A stretch of DNA of 7,086 nt from an uncultured Synechococcus sp. (GTDB taxonomy: Bacteria; Cyanobacteriota; Cyanobacteriia; PCC-6307; Cyanobiaceae). Position 1 is the stretch's first letter; every line of letters begins with the position of its first letter. The notes under the pieces are model-generated. The model was not told the origin of the DNA, searched no databases, and worked only from the letters and a program-made list of their open reading frames with translations. Both the position numbers and the translations under genes were made by a program. Below are positions 1 to 3,559 of the stretch, piece by piece. The stretch covers positions 1 to 7,086 of the forward strand of contig CAJWIC010000069.1 in assembly GCA_913040905.1 (NCBI GenBank), in the 5' to 3' direction.

Positions 1-186
1 ATACTCATCCCAGAGCTTACATTTTTCATTTGCTACAGCGATAGCCCATTGAGGGTATAAAGCTTTATCAGCGAGAGCAAAAGTAGGGCTGGAACATATA
101 AGGATTACTCCCAAGACACATCTTTTGGTAAGACCAAGAACTAAAATGAATGGCCGAATACATTTCAAAGAAGATAGATAAATCAC
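1..186 (-). CDS. Probable secreted protein, N-terminal part only (runs off left edge)
   Basis: An open minus-strand frame covers 62 codons from a GTG at 184-186 to the window edge. I do not recognise the family. The N-terminus looks like a Sec signal peptide: a short region with Lys8 and Arg11, hydrophobic stretches around residues 12-32 interrupted by Lys21-Arg22, then an ALA-D cleavage-type site at about residues 37-40 (TFALAD). The start of the mature part contains PQWAIAVANEKCKLWDEY. I chose the GTG because GAGG lies 7 bases upstream and a good promoter (211-240) sits just before it. A TTG at 166-168 in the same frame is an alternative and would leave the signal peptide intact. The gene is AT-rich like the rest of 1-649 and unlike the core genes, which suggests island DNA. 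The export call is inference; the C-terminal part that would show function is outside the window. Confidence 0.6.
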   Translation of the reverse strand, partial: MIYLSSLKCIRPFILVLGLTKRCVLGVILICSSPTFALADKALYPQWAIAVANEKCKLWDEY

Positions 187-210
187 TCCTCAGCCTCAAT
201 GAATAGACTC

Positions 211-240
211 TTTATAACATAGATACCCCCCTTTTTTCAA
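211..240 (-). promoter_or_regulatory. Sigma70-type promoter for the secreted-protein gene
   Basis: On the minus strand a TTGAAA (-35, 235-240) is followed by TTATAA at 212-217 (17-base spacer) or TATAAA at 211-216 (18-base spacer). The spacer contains a run of six G. Transcription would begin near 204 and give a leader of about 18 bases that holds GAGG before the GTG at 184-186. Promoter, ribosome site and start fit each other, which strengthens the gene call. No operator is evident. Confidence 0.5.
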
Positions 241-268
241 TGATTTTAACAAGAAGCGATACTTATTA

Positions 269-361
269 TCAGTGCCAACCAGGCGAGGCAATGAAATTCA
301 CCACAAATCCTAATTCTGCCAAGAGGGAATTTGCATCGTAACTCACCTCATCTTGCAGCAT
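269..361 (-). CDS. Doubtful 30-residue small ORF
   Basis: A minus-strand ATG at 359-361 opens 30 codons ending in TGA at 269-271. The product starts MLQDEVSYDANSLLAEL and ends FIASPGWH. An AGG lies 8 bases before the ATG. The frame is open a further eight codons upstream to a TGA. The residue mix is balanced and looks more like protein than chance, but the ORF is short and in AT-rich DNA where chance frames occur. It lies on the same strand as the secreted-protein gene, just upstream of that gene's promoter. It could be a small peptide gene, a degraded tail of a larger gene, or chance. I do not recognise a family. Confidence 0.25.
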   Translation of the reverse strand: MLQDEVSYDANSLLAELGFVVNFIASPGWH

Positions 362-501
362 AGGTATTGCCTGAAACTTGATATTTCAGGACAGAGCTTA
401 TTATCAAGAAAACAGCTAAAAAATATACAAATGGAGAGATAGATTAAGCTGAAAAGAATATTTTCAAAAAGGCCAGGCAGAGGAATGAGGTCAACGAATA
501 G

Positions 502-649
502 AGCAGATATATTCAAGAAAGACTGGATATTGCCATGATCAGCAATCGATTTATTTCAAGAAGACCCATTAATTCACGACAATGGGATTTAGTACGAAGA
601 AAATTAAATCTCTCATCAGGCAAAGTACCTTTTATTCAATCGTGCAGAG
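502..649 (+). pseudogene. Possible gene remnant cut by the IS3 insertion
   Basis: The plus frame from 502 (after a TAG at 499-501) stays open through an ATG at 535 up to the presumed insertion-sequence end at 650. It then reads on into the element until TAA at 703-705. The host-side part reads in pieces RYIQERLDIAMISNRF and RRPINSRQWDLVRRKL, with many charged residues. The same frame upstream of the TAG is open for a further 17 codons, so a decayed larger gene is possible. No family is recognised and the AT-rich setting makes chance open frames likely. The rest of 362-501 shows no gene I can support. Confidence 0.2.
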
Positions 650-676
650 TGAGCTGGTCTTGTTTTTCCGAACAGG
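650..676 (+). repeat. Putative left terminal inverted repeat of the IS3 element
   Basis: The segment begins TGAGCTGG and continues through a T-run to CCGAACAGG. This is typical of left ends of IS3 elements that carry this kind of orfA. It coincides with the abrupt composition change. Its partner at the right end is absent, so the exact length is a guess. Confidence 0.45.
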
Positions 677-731
677 TCCCATCGTTAACCTCTGAGGCGG
701 GGTAACGCCCCTGAAATGGGGGCTCCCACCC

Positions 732-1016
732 ATGAGCAAGCGCCGCACCCATCGTCCCGAATTCAAGTCCCGAGTCGCCAACGCGACGATCAGTGGCCGC
801 AAGACGATCCAGGAGATCGTCGCCGATCACATCATCCACCCGATTCAGGTGAATCAGTGGAAGAAGCAGCTGCTGGATGGTGGCAGTGAGCTGTTGACGC
901 GAGGCAAGAAAAGCAAGGACAAGGAGGAGGGCCAGGCCAAGGAAGCTGAACTGTTCCAACAGATCGGCAAGCTCCAGATGGAATTGGAGTGGCTGAAAAA
1001 ATCTCAGCTGCTTTGA
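732..1016 (+). CDS. IS3-family transposase OrfA (InsE-like)
   Basis: The 94-residue product is the DNA-binding first subunit of an IS3-family transposase. It belongs to the transposase_8 / helix-turn-helix group. The segment at residues 1-50, with RRTHRPEFKSRVANATISG and IHPIQVNQWKKQLL, is the classic HTH region that recognises the element ends. Residues from about 58 onward are highly charged and leucine-containing (EAELFQQIGKLQMELEWLKK) and form the expected coiled coil for dimerisation. The length is normal for the family. A GGGGG lies about 10 bases before the ATG. A run of six A (996-1001), where these elements usually frameshift into orfB, lies at the end. With orfB truncated, the protein cannot give a working transposase by itself, though it may still bind ends of related copies. 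Confidence 0.85.
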   Translation: MSKRRTHRPEFKSRVANATISGRKTIQEIVADHIIHPIQVNQWKKQLLDGGSELLTRGKKSKDKEEGQAKEAELFQQIGKLQMELEWLKKSQLL

Positions 1017-1101
1017 CGCCCATGAACTGCGCAAGCTGGTCGATTCAGACCACCCTGAGCTCAGGATCAGCCGCCAATGTGCGCTGCTGGCCCTACCGCG
1101 A
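1015..1101 (+). pseudogene. IS3-family transposase OrfB, N-terminal fragment
   Basis: Translation from 1015 gives DAHELRKLVDSDHPEL followed by SRQCALLALPR. This is the standard N-terminal segment of the OrfB (integrase core) subunit in this IS3 subgroup. The frame continues to a TGA at 1165-1167, but after about 1101 the residues no longer look like OrfB, so the integrase catalytic domain is missing. The fragment is in the +1 frame relative to orfA, whereas IS3 elements normally place orfB at -1. One base missing from the A-run at 996-1001 or the T-run at 1012-1014 would explain this. The fragment is therefore both truncated and probably out of register. Confidence 0.7.
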
Positions 1102-1126
1102 CAGCGCGTTGCCGGCGGTCTAACCC

Positions 1127-1374
1127 TCATTCAGGCATGCCGGCTATCCCGCGCTGTAGCAAGTTGATCCTGAAGTCCGTTAGCGCGTCGTCCAAACGCG
1201 GTGCAACCTCAGGATGAATCTTCCGTTGAACCACGTATTGACCCACTCGCGCAGCACAAGCACCTGCCAGCTGTCTTGAATCACCTTGAACGTCAGCTCG
1301 GCTTTGCACTCACCCTGGTGCACAACCCGCTGAAAACCCGTTTGATTGACCAAAAGGCATCGTTCGGTCGCCAA
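1127..1374 (-). pseudogene. Possible frameshifted hypothetical gene
   Basis: Two overlapping minus-strand frames seem to make one protein broken by a frameshift near 1236-1246. The first, open from beyond a TTG at 1374, includes VVHQGECKAELTFKVIQDSW followed by QVLVLREWV. The second continues QYVVQRKIHPEVAPRLDD and then ALTDFRINLLQRGIAGMPE to a TGA at 1127-1129. Joined, they give roughly 75-80 residues with a beta-rich first half and an amphipathic helical end, which looks like a genuine small protein. A GTG (Val-Val-His) inside the first frame is another possible start. The gene would be divergent from the FMN reductase gene at 1453 and beside the IS relic, a setting where decay is expected. 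I do not recognise the family; chance overlap of two open frames is the alternative. Confidence 0.35.
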
Positions 1375-1452
1375 CCCACTTGCGCGTGCGTCTTGTGCAG
1401 CAGCGCTAGGGACTACGGGATCGTCTCAACTCCCCGGATCACATTCCTCGCC

Positions 1453-1968
1453 ATGCCTTCAAAACTGATTGTTCTCGCCGCCAGCAACGGCGAAAACCTC
1501 AAACTGGCTCAACGCTTTGCGGAGAAAGCCAGGGCCCTGGGCCACACGGCTGATGTGCTGGATCTCACCACAGTGGAGCTGCCGGTGTTCACCCCACGTG
1601 CTCAGGCGAAGGGAACACCCCACGCCATATCAGCGCTCGAGCAGCAGCTGATGGCCGCCCAACGCTGGGTGATCTGCGCACCCGAATACAACGGTTCGAT
1701 CCCCCCCGTACTCACCAATGCCATCGCCTGGCTCTCGGTGACAGGCGACGACTTCCGAGCCCTGTTCAACGGTCGGCCCATCGCCATGGCCACCTTCTCC
1801 GGTGGTGGCGGCATGGAACTGCTGGTGTCGCTGCGCATCCAGCTCACCCACCTCGGGGCTCAGGTGGTGGGGCGTCAGCTGCTGAGCAACCACGCCAAAC
1901 CAGCGCAGGAGGACAGCATCAGTGACCTGGTGCAGCGGCTTCTGCAGATGCAACCCCTCCAACTGTGA
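1453..1968 (+). CDS. NAD(P)H-dependent FMN reductase / quinone reductase-family flavoprotein
   Basis: The 171-residue product has the flavodoxin-like fold signature of the NADPH-dependent FMN reductase family (PF03358). These cytoplasmic enzymes bind FMN and use NAD(P)H to reduce flavins, quinones or similar acceptors. The N-terminal strand KLIVLAASN leads into the FMN phosphate loop region (about residues 4-18). The family motif APEYNGSIPPVLTNAIAWLS lies at residues 76-95, and TFSGGGGMELL (114-124) forms a further flavin-side loop. The length is normal. The frame is open upstream to a GTG at 1201, but that extension has no family resemblance and crosses the presumed pseudogene, so the ATG at 1453 is chosen; no clear Shine-Dalgarno site precedes it. 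The pirin-family gene follows after 7 bases, so the two are probably cotranscribed. The true electron acceptor cannot be told from sequence. Confidence 0.85.
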   Translation: MPSKLIVLAASNGENLKLAQRFAEKARALGHTADVLDLTTVELPVFTPRAQAKGTPHAISALEQQLMAAQRWVICAPEYNGSIPPVLTNAIAWLSVTGDDFRALFNGRPIAMATFSGGGGMELLVSLRIQLTHLGAQVVGRQLLSNHAKPAQEDSISDLVQRLLQMQPLQL

Positions 1969-1975
1969 GCGCCCC

Positions 1976-2713
1976 ATGCCACCGACGCCCACCGCCAACA
2001 CGCCAACCCTGATCCTGCGACCCGCAGACCAGCGATTCCATAGCAAGCGCGACTGGCTGGATTCCAGGCACACCTTTTCATTTGCCGGCCATCACGACCC
2101 CAAATGGATGGGCTTCGGGCCGCTGCTGGTGATCAACGACGACACCATTGCTGCAGGGCAGGGGTTTGGCATCCACCCGCACCGCGACATGGAGATCATC
2201 ACGGTGATGGTGGACGGTCAGATCAACCACCAGGACTCCATGGGGCATTCAGAGGTGCTGCGCGCTGGTGAAGTGCAGCGCATGAGCGCCGGCACCGGCA
2301 TCGTGCACAGCGAGATCAACAGGGGTGACACGCCCTGTCGCCTTCTGCAGATCTGGATTGCACCCCTCCACAAAGATCTTGAGCCGTCCTACGAGCAACG
2401 CCACATCGAGATCGACCAACACTGGACACCGCTGTTGCACCCAGACCAGAGCGAGGGCGCCATGGCCATCGATCGACCGGTTCGCCTCTGGCGGGCACAA
2501 CCCAATCAGGGTCAGCTGCTGACCCTGCCCCGGCAGGGTGGGGACACCCACTGGCTCCAGCTGATCAACGGCTCCGTCCAGCTGGATGGGGTCGATGGGG
2601 ATGCCCCTGACGCGCTTCAGGCCGGCGATGGGCTGGGACTGCGAAACCAACGCAACTGGGCCCTGACCGGACAAGCCGACCACACCGACCTGCTGTTGTT
2701 CAGCCTGGCCTGA
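1976..2713 (+). CDS. Pirin-family cupin protein (YhhW-like, possible quercetinase)
   Basis: The 245-residue product is a bicupin of the pirin family. The N-terminal cupin carries the full metal-binding set: His67 and His69 in GFGIHPHRDMEIIT, then His111 and Glu113 in GTGIVHSEIN. The segment DWLDSRHTFSFAGHHDP (26-42) is the usual pirin N-terminal motif. The second cupin, from about residue 165, is degenerate and lacks metal ligands, as is normal. Bacterial relatives such as E. coli YhhW show quercetin 2,3-dioxygenase activity in vitro, but physiological roles are mostly unknown, so the substrate is open. The ATG at 1976 is chosen because the family-like sequence begins soon after it; upstream codons overlap the FMN reductase gene. 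The tight spacing to that flavoprotein gene suggests a redox or aromatic-compound stress pair, which is inference. Confidence 0.88.
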   Translation: MPPTPTANTPTLILRPADQRFHSKRDWLDSRHTFSFAGHHDPKWMGFGPLLVINDDTIAAGQGFGIHPHRDMEIITVMVDGQINHQDSMGHSEVLRAGEVQRMSAGTGIVHSEINRGDTPCRLLQIWIAPLHKDLEPSYEQRHIEIDQHWTPLLHPDQSEGAMAIDRPVRLWRAQPNQGQLLTLPRQGGDTHWLQLINGSVQLDGVDGDAPDALQAGDGLGLRNQRNWALTGQADHTDLLLFSLA

Positions 2714-2737
2714 ACCACCACATGTGGTGAGAGGTTC
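2712..2737 (+). terminator. Hairpin at the end of the pirin gene
   Basis: A perfect 14-base palindrome, CACCACATGTGGTG (2716-2729), starts three bases after the stop codon. It is enclosed by GAACC (2712-2716) and GGTTC (2733-2737). It could end the flavoprotein-pirin transcript or protect its 3' end. There is no T-run after it, so intrinsic termination is uncertain; a dyad-binding protein site is the other reading. Confidence 0.3.
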
Positions 2738-2855
2738 CACAGGGGGGCAGTATCCCTTGATACGTTTTGATGTCGTTCAGGCCACTTTGCTTGCCGTGCA
2801 ATGGATCTCAACGACTACAGACTCAAGAAACGCGCCTGAGCTGAAGGGGGGAATG

Positions 2856-2886
2856 CCGCAATCCCGAAGAGATTCGGGCAATGCGG
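2856..2886. other. Strong hairpin with GAGA tetraloop
   Basis: CCCGAA (2863-2868) and TTCGGG (2873-2878) form a perfect stem closed by GAGA, a GNRA-type tetraloop when read on the plus strand. A second 5-bp stem, CCGCA (2856-2860) with TGCGG (2882-2886), continues it across a small internal loop. GAAGG near 2843 and CCTTC near 2907 may close an outer stem. The element sits between the pirin gene and the 55-residue ORF, so it could be a leader structure of that ORF, a 3' structure of the upstream transcript, or part of a small RNA. The remainder of 2738-2957 shows nothing else I can support. Confidence 0.35.
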
Positions 2887-2957
2887 GGCACACCAGATCT
2901 GGGGCCTTCAAATGACAGGGTCACAACAACCGATTCCCTCGAGCGATGGGATTCCCA

Positions 2958-3125
2958 ATGAGCCATGAGGCCGTGGTGCGTTACCGCGGCTACCTTCTGC
3001 TACCTCAGATCAATCAGAGCTGGTTGGTGAGGCCGGAACGCAGTCCAATGAAGCTGCTCCCCTTTCGAACACCAACCTGCTCGCTGGCCGATGTAAAAGC
3101 TCTTTTGGACTTGAGACTGTCGTAG
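2958..3125 (+). CDS. Small conserved-looking hypothetical protein, 55 residues
   Basis: An ATG at 2958 opens 55 codons ending in TAG at 3123-3125. The product has no membrane segment or signal peptide. It contains VVRYRGYLLLPQINQSWLV, then RPERSPMKLLPFRTPTC and SLADVKALLDLRLS. The pattern is a beta-hairpin-like first half followed by a short helix with a leucine-rich end, compact and basic. It looks like the small hypothetical proteins common in marine picocyanobacteria, and the non-random residue pattern makes chance unlikely, but I cannot name a family. No clear Shine-Dalgarno site is present, as for other genes here. It converges on the 83-residue minus-strand ORF, with a hairpin between them. 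Function is unknown. Confidence 0.6.
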   Translation: MSHEAVVRYRGYLLLPQINQSWLVRPERSPMKLLPFRTPTCSLADVKALLDLRLS

Positions 3126-3142
3126 GAACGATCGGAGACCCG

Positions 3143-3163
3143 GGTGGCCTGATTCAGGCCGCC
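3143..3163. terminator. Hairpin between convergent small ORFs
   Basis: GGTGGCCTG (3143-3151) pairs with CAGGCCGCC (3155-3163) across a three-base ATT loop, with one G-T pair when read as plus-strand RNA. It lies between the stop of the plus-strand 55-residue ORF and the stop of the minus-strand 83-residue ORF, whose TGA (3154-3156) is inside the structure. A shared bidirectional terminator is the natural reading. There is no T-run on either side, so release could depend on Rho-like factors or simple collision. Confidence 0.45.
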
Positions 3164-3405
3164 GCCGGGGGCGGCGTGGGATCACCGAGGGGTTGGAACG
3201 GAATCACCAGCGTGGCCCAGTGATCGGGACGCTGGGGCCGAGGGCGACGCGACTGGCGCACACCGAAGGGAACGCGGAGCACATTCGTGCCTTCAATCGG
3301 CAGGGTGTGACCACGGTTCAGCGCCGACTGGAGGCCTTCAGGCAGCTGAGGGAGATCAGGGCCTTGTGGTGACAAGCCGGATTTGTTGATGTCATTCCGA
3401 TCCAT
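3154..3405 (-). CDS. Hypothetical protein, 83 residues, proline/arginine-rich
   Basis: A minus-strand ATG at 3403-3405 opens 83 codons. GGGGGA lies just before it (5-base gap to ACACC-ATG), the best ribosome site among the core genes here, which decides the start over a TTG at 3471. The product begins MDRNDINKSGLSPQGPDLP. It then has GHTLPIEGTNVLRVPFGVRQ, a basic SRRPRPQRPDHWATLVIPF stretch and a low-complexity DPTPPPAAA tail. No signal peptide or membrane span is seen. It resembles other small unknown picocyanobacterial proteins, but I cannot name a family. It lies downstream of gcvP on the same strand, after a probable gcvP terminator and a large inverted repeat, so it is probably a separate unit. 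Function is unknown. Confidence 0.55.
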   Translation of the reverse strand: MDRNDINKSGLSPQGPDLPQLPEGLQSALNRGHTLPIEGTNVLRVPFGVRQSRRPRPQRPDHWATLVIPFQPLGDPTPPPAAA

Positions 3406-3432
3406 GGTGTCCCCCGACAGACGAATCAGTTG

Positions 3433-3489
3433 CCGAAAAGTTTGATTGAGGCTGAGCAAACAACCGACCAAATCAAACCATCTTTTCGG
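3433..3489. repeat. Bulged 15-bp inverted repeat upstream of the 83-residue ORF
   Basis: CCGAAAA-GTTTGATT (3433-3447) is the exact inverse of AATCAAAC (3471-3478) plus TTTTCGG (3483-3489), apart from a four-base CATC bulge at 3479-3482. The loop is 23 bases. It is the largest inverted repeat I found in the window. It lies 28 bases upstream of the minus-strand start at 3405, so it could be a leader RNA structure, an operator, or a relic of a small element. A smaller dyad, TTTTC-AGT-GAAAA (3490-3502), abuts it. Confidence 0.5.
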
Positions 3490-3541
3490 TTTTCAGTGAA
3501 AATTTACACGCTGTTGTTCGATCACACCAGCCCCCAATGGC

Positions 3542-3559
3542 AAAAGCTGCTCAAGCAGC
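3542..3559 (-). terminator. Intrinsic terminator overlapping the gcvP stop codon
   Basis: On the minus strand GCTGC (3555-3559) and GCAGC (3546-3550) form a stem closed by TTGA, followed directly by TTTT (3542-3545). The TGA stop of gcvP lies in the loop. A short GC stem plus T-tract is the standard shape of a Rho-independent terminator, though this stem is only five base pairs. It would end the gcvH-gcvP transcript. Confidence 0.5.

Larger units (their letters stand above)
650..1101 (+). mobile_element. IS3-family insertion sequence remnant (left part)
   Basis: The element starts at about 650, where AT-rich DNA gives way to GC-rich DNA. The first bases, TGAGCTGGTCTTGTTTTTCC, have the TG terminus and shape of an IS3-family left inverted repeat. 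The element carries a complete orfA and the first 29 codons of orfB. Sequence resembling orfB stops at about 1101, within the segment that normally precedes the DDE catalytic core. No copy of the right inverted repeat was seen downstream, so this is a truncated, immobile relic. Direct repeats cannot be judged without the right end. The element boundaries are inferred from composition and recognised motifs, not from an alignment. Confidence 0.7.

Noticed and set aside
636..1130. Minus-strand open frame of 164 codons across the IS3 orfA.
   Set aside because: It is antisense to a clear OrfA and crosses the IS boundary; no family resemblance.
1201..1452. N-terminal extension of the FMN reductase from a GTG at 1201.
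   Set aside because: The extra 84 residues do not look like the family, which begins at the KLIVLAASN strand, and they overlap the presumed minus-strand pseudogene.
2770..2845. Possible glutamine riboswitch (glnA or downstream-peptide motif) before the 55-residue ORF, suggested by CGTTCA near 2773 and AAACGCGCC near 2828.
   Set aside because: The conserved GGAAGTAGG internal loop and the CGAAGGAACG closing segment are absent, and the pairing of the two ends is poor. Only short common words match.
2724..2915. 63-codon plus-strand frame between the pirin gene and the 55-residue ORF.
   Set aside because: It starts inside the post-pirin palindrome and reads through the GNRA hairpin; the residue pattern looks random.
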